Source: an uncultured Prevotellaceae bacterium (lineage in GTDB: Bacteria > Bacteroidota > Bacteroidia > Bacteroidales > Muribaculaceae). From it: DNA of 64,000 nucleotides. Location of the stretch: NCBI GenBank assembly GCA_900319525.1, contig ONOU01000015.1, positions 81,685-145,684 on the forward strand, written 5' to 3'. Below the pieces are notes generated by a model, which did not search any database, had not been told where the DNA came from, and worked only from the letters and a program-made list of their open reading frames with translations. The first letter of the stretch is position 1. Each line of letters starts with the position of its first letter. A program made the translations under genes and the position numbers. Positions 16,646 through 24,964 of the stretch are shown here, piece by piece.

Positions 16646-16672
16646 GTTTCGCAAGTTGATAACTTGCGAAAC
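16646..16672. terminator. Perfect hairpin after the PpiC gene
   Basis: GTTTCGCAAGTT (16646-16657) and AACTTGCGAAAC (16661-16672) form a 12-pair perfect stem four bases after the stop. There is no T-run, so it may stabilise the 3' end rather than terminate on its own. A TTAGGG-like tract follows (16674-16697). Confidence 0.55.
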
Positions 16673-16732
16673 GGGTTAGAGCTTAGGGCTTAGGGGCTAT
16701 TCGAGACTGACAAGTAAAGCTCCCTCTGCTGT

Positions 16733-16781
16733 GGTCATGGGACTCATCGGGCTGCTTAATGCGGCCGTGGGTCCCATGACC
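16733..16781. promoter_or_regulatory. Dyad symmetry overlapping the -33 region of the RsbU-like gene
   Basis: GGTCATGGGAC (16733-16743) and GTCCCATGACC (16771-16781) are perfect 11-base inverted arms. The right arm ends at the putative -33 element, so the dyad lies upstream of the transcription start and could be an operator. Confidence 0.5.
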
Positions 16782-16812
16782 TTGCTTGATTGGAGAAAAA
16801 TGATTATCTTTG
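16782..16812 (+). promoter_or_regulatory. Promoter of the partner-switching pair
   Basis: TTG (16782-16784) and TATCTTTG (16805-16812) are 20 bases apart. The -7 element ends 24 bases before the ATG. Confidence 0.65.
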
Positions 16813-16836
16813 CCCGAAAAAGGATAGCTAGACACG

Positions 16837-19248
16837 ATGATGGGACAAACCAAGTTCAAGATAACGCCCCGCACGCTGGCCGGACGCCTGACGCAGTGGA
16901 TCATCCTCACGTTGCTCATGACGATGATCGCCACGGCGGGGATCATCTACGGCTTCTCCAAGGGCGCGATGGCCGAGGAGGCCGCAAACCGTTACCAGGG
17001 CTTCATGGAGATGACCAACGCCAAGCTGGAAGGCGTGCTCACCGTGGTGGAACTTGCCGTCGCTAACAACACCGAAGAGGTGGCTGACCACCTTGACCGG
17101 CCCGACCGTCTTGACGGCGTCATGAAGAGCATCGTCGAGGGCAACCCCTACGTGACTGGCTGTGGCTTGGCGCTTGAGCCCGATTATTATTCCCGGTATG
17201 GCCGGTGGCACGAGCGCTACGCCCTGCGGCATGACGATGGCCATGTCGAGGTCTCCCAGATAGGCGGCCCCGCCCATGACTACTTCCAGGCCGAGTGGTA
17301 CAGAACCGCTGTGCGTCAGGGCGAGGGCCACTGGACAAACCCCTACCTTGACGAGGCGGGTGGCAAGATGCCGCTGTTGACCTACTCGCTGCCCGTTAGA
17401 GACAGCAGCGGCAAGGTCGCCGGTGTGCTGGGTGCCGACGTGTCGCTGCAGTGGCTGGCGTCGCAGCTCCATGACATCGACCTCAAGAACAACCAGTATC
17501 ACAGCGGCGACAGCGCGCGTGGTGATGGGACAGGGGGCATCTACAGCTTCATCATCAGTCACGACGGCTCGTTCATCGTGCACCCCAACCAAGACCATAT
17601 CCTTGCCAGGAACTTTTACCAGCTTGCAGGCCAAACGGCCGACACACTGGACGACCACGTGTGCGCTGAACTCAGGGCAGGCCGCTCGGGCAGCGTCGAG
17701 ATGGATGTTGACGGCGTGCCCTCCTTCCTGTACTACTCGCCGCTGGAGAACGCGGGGTGGTCGATGGCTATCGTCGTGCCCCGGCAAACCTTCTTTCACC
17801 GAGCAAACCTGGTGGGCAGCGTTATCCTGATTCTTATGGCAGTGGGCTTGCTGGTGGCCTTCCTGATTTGCCGCTCGGCCATTCGACGCATCACCAGCCC
17901 GTTGACGCGGTTTGCCGCGTCGGCCGATGAGGTGGCCCGAGGGCATTTTGACACACCGTTACCCACCATCACGACCGGCGACGAGATTGGCCTGCTGCAC
18001 GATTCCTTTGAGGCGATGCAGCAGTCGCTGGGGCAATATGTCGAGGACCTGAAGCAACAGACCGCGTCCCAGGCCGCCATGGATAATGAACTCAAGATTG
18101 CCAGCGGCATCCAGATGTCGATGTTGCCCAAGGTCTATCCGCCTTATCCTGACCGTGACGATATTGATATTTATGGCCGTCTGTTGCCGGCCAAGGCTGT
18201 CGGCGGCGATCTGTATGACTACTACCTGCGTGACGAGAAACTGTTTTTCTGTATTGGTGACGTGAGCGGTAAGGGTGTGCCCGCCTCGCTGCTGATGACC
18301 GTGACATGTTTCCTATTTCGCACCATCTCGTCCCACGAGGACTCGCCTGCGATGGTCGTCACTGCCATCAACGAGGCCCTTGTCGCTAACAACGAAACGA
18401 ATATGTTCATCACGCTCTTTGTGGGTGTGCTGGACTTGTCGTCCGGGCATTTGCAATATTGTAATGCCGGTCATGTGCATCCCATGCTGATTGGGGCAGG
18501 CATCGGCAACCTGCCTTGCGATACCAACATTCCTGTGGGGTTGCAATCGGGATGGAATTTCACACTACAGGAAGAGGAAATCCAGCAGCAGACCACCATC
18601 CTGCTCTATACCGATGGCTTGACCGAAGCCGAGGACGCCAGCCATCATCAATTTGGCGAGCCCCGCATCCACAGGGTGGTGCGCCAGTTGCTTGACATCC
18701 GTCAGCATAATCCCCAACACCTGGTTGACACGATCGTGGACGAGGTGAACGCCTTTACGGGAACCGCTGTCCCGAGCGATGACCTTGCCATGCTGGCAGT
18801 GCAGTTTACCCGCCGTGCGGGCGTGCGCTACCGGCGCGTGATCATTCTGGATAACGATGTGCGGCAGGTGGCAACGCTGGCAACCTTTGTCAACGAGGTG
18901 AGTAAGGCTGTCGGGCTCGACGATGCAGCCGAGATGCAGCTCAATCTGGCTATCGAGGAGGCTGTCGTCAACGTGATGAATTATGCCTATCCGTCAGGAA
19001 CACGAGGAGAAGTGCGCATCGAGGCCCAGGTGCAAGATGAACAGTTGCAGTTCATCATCAGCGACAGCGGCGTGGCGTTTGACCCGATGGACCGTGCCGC
19101 CGTGGACACCACGTGTGGAATGCACGAGCGCGGCATCGGCGGGCTGGGTATTCATCTTGTCCGGGAGATGATGGATCACGTGTCCTATGAGCGCCTGGGA
19201 GGCAGGAATGTGCTTACCCTGATTAAGAAAATTAATACAACAACATAG
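16837..19248 (+). CDS. Sensor PP2C phosphatase fused to an RsbW-like anti-sigma kinase domain
   Basis: An 803-residue membrane protein. TM1 (about 15-35) is followed by a periplasmic Cache-like sensor domain, TM2 (about 325-346, VGSVILILMAVGLLVAFLIC) and HAMP (about 348-400, ITSPLTRFAASADEVARG). A SpoIIE/RsbU phosphatase follows (about 430-655) with KAVGGDLYDYY, GDVSGKGVPASLL and LLYTDGLTEAED. The chain ends in a GHKL ATPase of the RsbW/SpoIIAB type (about 668-800) with EEAVVNVMNYAYP, SDSGVAFDP and GGLGIHLVREMMD. In partner switching these two activities oppose each other on a STAS protein; here one chain carries both. The STAS partner is encoded 20 bases downstream. The sensed signal and the final target are unknown. 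Confidence 0.88.
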   Translation: MMGQTKFKITPRTLAGRLTQWIILTLLMTMIATAGIIYGFSKGAMAEEAANRYQGFMEMTNAKLEGVLTVVELAVANNTEEVADHLDRPDRLDGVMKSIVEGNPYVTGCGLALEPDYYSRYGRWHERYALRHDDGHVEVSQIGGPAHDYFQAEWYRTAVRQGEGHWTNPYLDEAGGKMPLLTYSLPVRDSSGKVAGVLGADVSLQWLASQLHDIDLKNNQYHSGDSARGDGTGGIYSFIISHDGSFIVHPNQDHILARNFYQLAGQTADTLDDHVCAELRAGRSGSVEMDVDGVPSFLYYSPLENAGWSMAIVVPRQTFFHRANLVGSVILILMAVGLLVAFLICRSAIRRITSPLTRFAASADEVARGHFDTPLPTITTGDEIGLLHDSFEAMQQSLGQYVEDLKQQTASQAAMDNELKIASGIQMSMLPKVYPPYPDRDDIDIYGRLLPAKAVGGDLYDYYLRDEKLFFCIGDVSGKGVPASLLMTVTCFLFRTISSHEDSPAMVVTAINEALVANNETNMFITLFVGVLDLSSGHLQYCNAGHVHPMLIGAGIGNLPCDTNIPVGLQSGWNFTLQEEEIQQQTTILLYTDGLTEAEDASHHQFGEPRIHRVVRQLLDIRQHNPQHLVDTIVDEVNAFTGTAVPSDDLAMLAVQFTRRAGVRYRRVIILDNDVRQVATLATFVNEVSKAVGLDDAAEMQLNLAIEEAVVNVMNYAYPSGTRGEVRIEAQVQDEQLQFIISDSGVAFDPMDRAAVDTTCGMHERGIGGLGIHLVREMMDHVSYERLGGRNVLTLIKKINTTT

Positions 19249-19268
19249 TAATCAATACAGTATCTGTC

Positions 19269-20462
19269 ATGCATATCACAGTAACCAACAACAACGGCAG
19301 TGTCGTGCTAAGCCTGAATGGACGGCTTGACATCGCAGCCAATGCCCAGGCAGTTGCCGACATCGAGAGCCTGCTTGCTCAGTGCGGAGTGATACGTGAC
19401 CTCACCTGCGATGCTGGCGGGCTGGATTATATTTCCAGTTCGGGTTTGCGCATTCTCATGGGTTTGTCCAAACGTTATAACAACTTTAGCGTAGTTAATT
19501 GCAAATCAGATGTCTATCAGGTGTTTGACTTAACTGGTTTCACTAAGATTATGCCCATCAAGAAGGCCCTGCGCCACCTCAGCGTGGATGGCTGCCAGGT
19601 GATTGGTGCCGGAGGGGTAGGGACAGTGTACCGTCTTGACGAGGATACAATTATCAAGGTGTTCCGTGAAGAGACTACCATCGACGAGGTTCAAACCGAG
19701 ATCACGATGGCCAAGGAATCCTTTGTGCTGGGAATGCCCACTGCCATCTCCTATGATATCGTTCATGTGGGCAACCGGTTGGGATTGGTTTACGAGTTGC
19801 TGAATGCCGATACACTTAGCCGTTGTGCCAGCAAGGAACCTGAACGAATCGATGAGTTCGCCCGAATGTATGCCCAGTTGTTCAAGCAGCTGCATTCCAT
19901 CCATGTGCCCCTGAACAGCGTCATCCCCAGTGCCCTTGAGGCCGAGGTCAAGGCGGTAAAGCACATCGGCCGTTATTTTAATGCCGCCGACATCGACCTG
20001 CTGTTGCGTGTGGTGGACTGCATTCCCGCCGGCGACAGGTTGCTGCATTGTGACCTGCAGACCAAAAATGCGATGATGCAGAATGGCGAACTGATGCTCA
20101 TCGACATGGGTGAGGTGGGCTATGGCCACCCGTTGGTGGACTTGGGGCACTCCTACTCGTCGATGGTGAGCCTGGTGGGGCCCTACGAGGAAATCATCGG
20201 TATGCCGGCTGAATTGGGTCATGACTTGTGGCACCGCATGATCGGCTACTACTTTGAGGGGTGCAGTGCCGCAGAGCTGGCTCACCGCCTCGAGCAGATC
20301 AAGGCTGTCAGCGTGGTGCGCAACTTCAGCTGGCTGGCCCTGTCCGATTCCTTCCCCGAGTCGCTCATCAGCGAGTGTCAACAACTCTTTGAAGAACGTG
20401 TCACCCGGCACAAGGACGAAATCATGGCCATCTGCCAAACATTGGACGATTTTGCGATATAA
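19269..20462 (+). CDS. STAS anti-sigma antagonist fused to a kinase-like (APH-fold) domain
   Basis: A 397-residue cytoplasmic protein. Residues 1-105 are a STAS domain with the phosphoacceptor region GLDYISSSGLRILMG (S57 or S58). Residues 110-397 resemble the aminoglycoside phosphotransferase/protein-kinase fold: G-loop IGAGGVGTVYRL (113-118), lysine K130 in IIKVF, catalytic loop LLHCDLQTKNAMM (H260, D262, N267) and metal-binding LIDMGEVG (D279). A Fibrobacter-described paralogous family (TIGR02172) has this kind of kinase. It follows the phosphatase/RsbW fusion by 20 bases, so it is its likely substrate and output. What the kinase phosphorylates is unknown. Confidence 0.8.
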   Translation: MHITVTNNNGSVVLSLNGRLDIAANAQAVADIESLLAQCGVIRDLTCDAGGLDYISSSGLRILMGLSKRYNNFSVVNCKSDVYQVFDLTGFTKIMPIKKALRHLSVDGCQVIGAGGVGTVYRLDEDTIIKVFREETTIDEVQTEITMAKESFVLGMPTAISYDIVHVGNRLGLVYELLNADTLSRCASKEPERIDEFARMYAQLFKQLHSIHVPLNSVIPSALEAEVKAVKHIGRYFNAADIDLLLRVVDCIPAGDRLLHCDLQTKNAMMQNGELMLIDMGEVGYGHPLVDLGHSYSSMVSLVGPYEEIIGMPAELGHDLWHRMIGYYFEGCSAAELAHRLEQIKAVSVVRNFSWLALSDSFPESLISECQQLFEERVTRHKDEIMAICQTLDDFAI

Positions 20463-20524
20463 AACAGATTGATTATCAGTGGTTCATTTTCATCGAACAG
20501 ACGTTAAATACAATTGTTATCAAG

Positions 20525-23437
20525 ATGAGGAACTTAAAGAAATATTTCTGCCTGTTGCTGGTGCTGAGTGTGCCCTTGATGGCATACTGCCAGCTGGCGC
20601 CGTCGCTGCAGGTGAAGGAGTTGGAACTCGACAACGGTATGAAGGTGTGGGTCAATGTGGACCACAGTCAACCCAAGGTGTTTGGCGCCGTGGTCGTTGG
20701 TGCCGGTGCTGTGGACTGTCCCGATACGGGCATCGCCCACTACTTTGAACACATCATGTTCAAGGGGACCGACCAGCTGGGAACGGTCGATTATGCCGCC
20801 GAGAAAGTCTTTCTGGACTCCATCTCGATGAAATATGACGAGTTGTCACACACGACCGAAGCCAAGCAGCGCCAGGAGATTCAAAAAGAGATTAACCGAC
20901 TGAATGTCAAGGCGTCGCAATATGCTATACCCAACGAATTCAACCGCTTGACGTCTCAATACGCCGGCTCGGGGCTGAATGCAGGCACGTCCTATGACTT
21001 CACCTACTACCACAACACCTTCTCTCCCCAGTTTATCGAGCAGTGGTGTGAATTGAACAGCCATCGCCTGATTCATCCTGTGTTCCGCCTGTTCCAGGGC
21101 GAGTTGGAGACCGTCTATGAGGAAAAGAACATGTACTCGGACAATCCTGCCGCCATGTTGCTTGAGCAGATTACCGCCAAGCTGTTTGCCGGCACGCCCT
21201 ATGCCTATCCTATCGTGGGCAGTACCGAGAACCTGAAGAACCCTCGCTTGTCGGACATGGAATCGTTTTACAAGCGCTACTATGTGGCATCCAACATGGG
21301 CCTTATCCTATCGGGAGACATCGACACCACAGCCTTGAAGCCCCTGCTGGAGCGCACCTTCGGCCATCTGGAACGTGGCGAGAAGCCCGTTCGTGAGCCC
21401 ATCATCACGCCTCCAATCGAGGGACAGCCAGTGGAGAAGTTCCTGTTCCCGATGCCCATTATCGGCATGAGCGCGATGATATGGCGGGCTCCCACTGAAT
21501 ATGATGCCGACGCTCCGGCCCTCAAGGTCGCTATGAGCCTGTTGTCCAACGATAACAAGACCGGCTTGCTGGATGAGTTGACCAACAATAACCGCGTCTA
21601 TCTGTCGCTGGCAGAGCATCTGGGCCTGAACCAGACCGGTGCCGTGCTGGTTGCGGTCGTTCCCAAGTTGCTGTGCAGGGTCAAGACTGCTGAGAACCTG
21701 TGTCTGGAACAGATTGACAAATTGATTAACGGCGGATTTACCGACGAACAGCTGCAGGCCGTAAAACAGATGATGGCGCGCGACAACGAGTCGGCTGTGG
21801 AGTCCATTACCAAGCGCAGCGAGGAGATGGTGGCAGCCATGTCGGCCGGTATCGGTTGGGACGAGTACATGGAATTGAAGCGCGCTGTTGCCGACGTCAC
21901 CCGCAATGACGTCATCAGAGTTGCCCGCAAGTATTTCACCGGCAATTTCTACCGTTTTCACAAGAAGAATGGCCGCGTGAAGGTGGACCAGATCGCCAAG
22001 CCAGAGTACACGCCTGTCAGGCCCCAGCATGTGGATGCCAAGTCGGCATTTGCCGAGTTTCTGGAGAAAATTCCCGTCCACGATGTAAGCCCGCGGCTGG
22101 TGGACTTTGGACAGGATGTGGGCAAATCGCCCATCGCTGGCGGTAACATGCTGTACTCCAGCCATAACCCGCTGAATGACAACTTCTCGATCGTCATCAA
22201 TTTCCATAAGGGAACGCTGCAAGACAAGCTGCTGGAAAGTGCTGCCGAATATGTCGCTGAACTGGGAACCGATTCGCTCGACGTCAAGGCGCTGGGCTCC
22301 GCTTTTCAGGCTCTGGGCGCCAAGGTAGATATGAGTGCCGACGAGCAGAGCTCGGTCATCGCCGTGCAGGGTAAGGACAGGAATCTGGAGTCCACATTGC
22401 GCCTGTTGTCGCATTTCCTGGATAACATGAAGGCCGATAAAGATAAACTTGATGATGCCAAGGATACCGCTGGCCCGAGCGAGAAGTCGTTTTGGGACGA
22501 CAATGATCAGGTGTTTGCCGCATTGGCCACCCGAGTCATGCATGGCAGCCGTTCGTCCTTCCTGACGCGCCTGACCAGCAAGGAGTTCAAGAAGGCAAAG
22601 GCCGAAGAACTGATCGCTTCGTTCAAGCAGCTGTACCAGTGCCGTTGTGACGTGAGCTACACGGGTGCCCTGCCGGGCGACCAGGTGGCCGCAATGATCG
22701 GGGAAGTGCTGCCGCAGGTAACCGGCTCCCAAGAGAACAGCATGCAGGAAATTGCCCTCGAGACGCCGCAGTCGCCTGTTGTGTATCTGTTTGACATGCC
22801 CTCGTCGCGCCAGACGATTATCGGCACCTACCACCCGCTGCCCGATGTGGCCAGTGACCGTGACAAGACGTGCCTGGAGTTGTGGGGCGAGTACTTTGGC
22901 GGCGGAATGTCTTCGGTGCTGTTCCAGGAGGTGCGCGAATTCCGCTCGATGGCCTATGCTGCCCAGGGTGTGGCTCTGAAGCCGCTCCTGGCCCGATCGG
23001 CCACGCCGTGCGGTTACCTGTCGATTGTTGCCACCCAGGCCGACAAGTCGATGCAGGCTATCGCCCTGCTGGACTCGCTGTTCAATGATATGCCCGTTAA
23101 CCTCCCGAACCTGGCCGTGGCTCGTCAAAGTCTGCTCAACGATGTGAATAATACCTATCCCACCTTCCGCGGCATGCCCCTGATTGTCTCTAATGCCGAG
23201 CGCATGGGTTACAGCAGTGACAAGAACACCGTGCTGGTGAAGGCGCTGCCAGGATTGACTCAGGCCGACGTTGAGGCCTTCTATCGCCAGCATATCCAGC
23301 ACCAGCCCTACCAGCTGATGATCGTGGGCAACGCCAAGAAACTCGACCTCAAGGCACTGGCCCGCTACGGCACCATCGTCAGGGTCCAGAAGGACGACAT
23401 CTTCAAGACCAAGCCTACCAAGAAAAAGAAACAATAG
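20525..23437 (+). CDS. M16-family zinc metallopeptidase (two-repeat type), exported
   Basis: A 970-residue protein with a signal peptide (MRNLKKYFCLLLVLSVPLMAYC). The inverted zinc motif is H72-Y-F-E-H76 in IAHYFEHIMFKGT, and the third ligand region LETVYEEKNM lies about 120 residues on. The N-terminal half is a complete active M16 unit; the C-terminal half (from about 500) is the inactive partner repeat, with GEYFGGGMSSVLFQEVREF resembling the substrate-clamping region. Cysteine 22 follows LMAY rather than a strict lipobox. Such proteins degrade peptides in the periplasm. The gap from the STAS-kinase gene is 62 bases. Confidence 0.9.
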   Translation: MRNLKKYFCLLLVLSVPLMAYCQLAPSLQVKELELDNGMKVWVNVDHSQPKVFGAVVVGAGAVDCPDTGIAHYFEHIMFKGTDQLGTVDYAAEKVFLDSISMKYDELSHTTEAKQRQEIQKEINRLNVKASQYAIPNEFNRLTSQYAGSGLNAGTSYDFTYYHNTFSPQFIEQWCELNSHRLIHPVFRLFQGELETVYEEKNMYSDNPAAMLLEQITAKLFAGTPYAYPIVGSTENLKNPRLSDMESFYKRYYVASNMGLILSGDIDTTALKPLLERTFGHLERGEKPVREPIITPPIEGQPVEKFLFPMPIIGMSAMIWRAPTEYDADAPALKVAMSLLSNDNKTGLLDELTNNNRVYLSLAEHLGLNQTGAVLVAVVPKLLCRVKTAENLCLEQIDKLINGGFTDEQLQAVKQMMARDNESAVESITKRSEEMVAAMSAGIGWDEYMELKRAVADVTRNDVIRVARKYFTGNFYRFHKKNGRVKVDQIAKPEYTPVRPQHVDAKSAFAEFLEKIPVHDVSPRLVDFGQDVGKSPIAGGNMLYSSHNPLNDNFSIVINFHKGTLQDKLLESAAEYVAELGTDSLDVKALGSAFQALGAKVDMSADEQSSVIAVQGKDRNLESTLRLLSHFLDNMKADKDKLDDAKDTAGPSEKSFWDDNDQVFAALATRVMHGSRSSFLTRLTSKEFKKAKAEELIASFKQLYQCRCDVSYTGALPGDQVAAMIGEVLPQVTGSQENSMQEIALETPQSPVVYLFDMPSSRQTIIGTYHPLPDVASDRDKTCLELWGEYFGGGMSSVLFQEVREFRSMAYAAQGVALKPLLARSATPCGYLSIVATQADKSMQAIALLDSLFNDMPVNLPNLAVARQSLLNDVNNTYPTFRGMPLIVSNAERMGYSSDKNTVLVKALPGLTQADVEAFYRQHIQHQPYQLMIVGNAKKLDLKALARYGTIVRVQKDDIFKTKPTKKKKQ

Positions 23438-23519
23438 CGCAAACGTTACGTCCTGGCGTGAGGAAAAGGGTAGGGAGGACTCCCATCGTTGCCGTTTAAC
23501 AAAGATTTTGGGAAAACGT

Positions 23520-23550
23520 TTTGTGCTGCGGCGGAATTTGAGTAATTTCG
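23520..23550 (+). promoter_or_regulatory. Probable promoter of the surA-ostA-mutL run
   Basis: TTTG (23520-23523) and TAATTTCG (23543-23550), a one-base deviation from the -7 consensus, are 19 bases apart, 22 bases before the surA ATG. Confidence 0.45.
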
Positions 23551-23572
23551 CGGTTTGAAACAACAGAATTAA

Positions 23573-24940
23573 ATGACAATAAACGTGAAACTGAGATTAT
23601 TTAACGCACTGGCGATGGCCGCGCTGGCGCTGGCTGCGCTGGCGCAAAACAATGTGGCCGAGGAGGTGGCGTGGGTCATCGGCAACGAGCCGATCTTCAA
23701 GAGCGACATCGAGGAGCAGTACCAACAGGCGCTGTATGAGCGCGTGGCCATCGAGGGCAACCCCTATTGTGTCATTCCCGAGCAGATGGCCGTGGACAAG
23801 CTGTTCCTGGACCAGGCACGCATCGACACCGTGGAGGTGCAGGCATCGACCATCAGCGCCGAGGTGGAGAGCCGCATCAACTTCTTTATCGCCAACCTGG
23901 GCAGCAAGGAGAAGGTAGAGGAATACTTCCGCATGCCGCTGCCGCGCCTGCGGGAGAAGTTGAACGAGGTGTATAGCGACCAGTATTGCATCCAGCAGGT
24001 GCAGCAGGAATTGACTAAGAACGTCAAGGCCACGCCTGCCGACGTGCGCAAGTACTTCAACGGCCTGTCGAGGGACTCATTGCCCTTTATCCCCATGCAG
24101 GTCGAGGCCCAGATCATCACCATCAACCCCGTGATTCCGCAGCAGGAGATCGACGAGGTGAAGTCGCGCTTGCGCGACTATGCTCAGCAGGTGACCAGCG
24201 GCGAGCGCGAGTTCTCGACACTGGCCATCCTGTACAGCGACGATCAGGCCACGGCGGTATATGGCGGCGAGACGGGTTTCCAGAGCCGCTCGGTGCTGTT
24301 GCCCGAGTATGCCACGGCAGCGTTTAACCTCAACGACAACAAGCGCGTGAGCAACGTTGTGGAGACCGACGACGGCTTCCATATCATCCAGCTGATCGAG
24401 AAACGCGGCGACCGCATCAACACGCGCCACATCCTGTTGCGCCCCAAGGTGAGCGACAAGGACCTGACCGACGCGCTGGCGCGCCTGGACAGCGTGCGCA
24501 GCGACATCCTGGCGGGCAAGAACACCTTTGAGCAGATGGCATTGTACATCTCCCAGGACAAGGACTCGCGCAACAGCGGCGGCAACATGCTCAACGAGAA
24601 GAACCACAGCAGCCGCTTTGAGATGGCCGACCTGCCTGCCGAGGTGGGCAAGAAGGTGAACACCATGCAACCTGGTGACATCAGTGAGCCGTTTGTCATG
24701 ATCAACCCCAAGACCCGTCGCGAGCAGGTCGCCATGGTCAAGCTCGTCAAGCGCATCGACGGCCACAAGGCCGACCTTGCCGACGACTACATGATCATCA
24801 AGGACATGTGCGAGGCCAGCGAGAAGGAACGCATCATCCACGACTGGGTAGAGAAGAAGCAACAGAGCGTGTATGTCTATATCGAGGAGGGCTGGCGCAA
24901 CTGCGACTTCAAGTACGATTGGCTCAAGAGAGGGAAGTAG
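23573..24940 (+). CDS. SurA-like periplasmic peptidylprolyl isomerase
   Basis: A 455-residue protein with a signal peptide (residues 1-25, ...LAALAQ). The chaperone-type N-terminal SurA region follows (NNVAEEVAWVIGNEPIFKSD). Two parvulin-type segments come next: EAQIITINPVIPQQEI with YGGETGFQSRSVLLPEYA, and INTRHILLRPKVSDKDL with SRNSGGNMLNEKN. It ends with a short C-terminal helix closing the chaperone module. SurA escorts beta-barrel proteins to the BAM machinery. It is the first gene of a run with ostA, mutL and a PHP gene; the link to OstA suggests a shared role in outer-membrane assembly. Confidence 0.87.
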   Translation: MTINVKLRLFNALAMAALALAALAQNNVAEEVAWVIGNEPIFKSDIEEQYQQALYERVAIEGNPYCVIPEQMAVDKLFLDQARIDTVEVQASTISAEVESRINFFIANLGSKEKVEEYFRMPLPRLREKLNEVYSDQYCIQQVQQELTKNVKATPADVRKYFNGLSRDSLPFIPMQVEAQIITINPVIPQQEIDEVKSRLRDYAQQVTSGEREFSTLAILYSDDQATAVYGGETGFQSRSVLLPEYATAAFNLNDNKRVSNVVETDDGFHIIQLIEKRGDRINTRHILLRPKVSDKDLTDALARLDSVRSDILAGKNTFEQMALYISQDKDSRNSGGNMLNEKNHSSRFEMADLPAEVGKKVNTMQPGDISEPFVMINPKTRREQVAMVKLVKRIDGHKADLADDYMIIKDMCEASEKERIIHDWVEKKQQSVYVYIEEGWRNCDFKYDWLKRGK

Positions 24941-24964
24941 GTTTTAGGCTTTAGTTTTTTGGAG

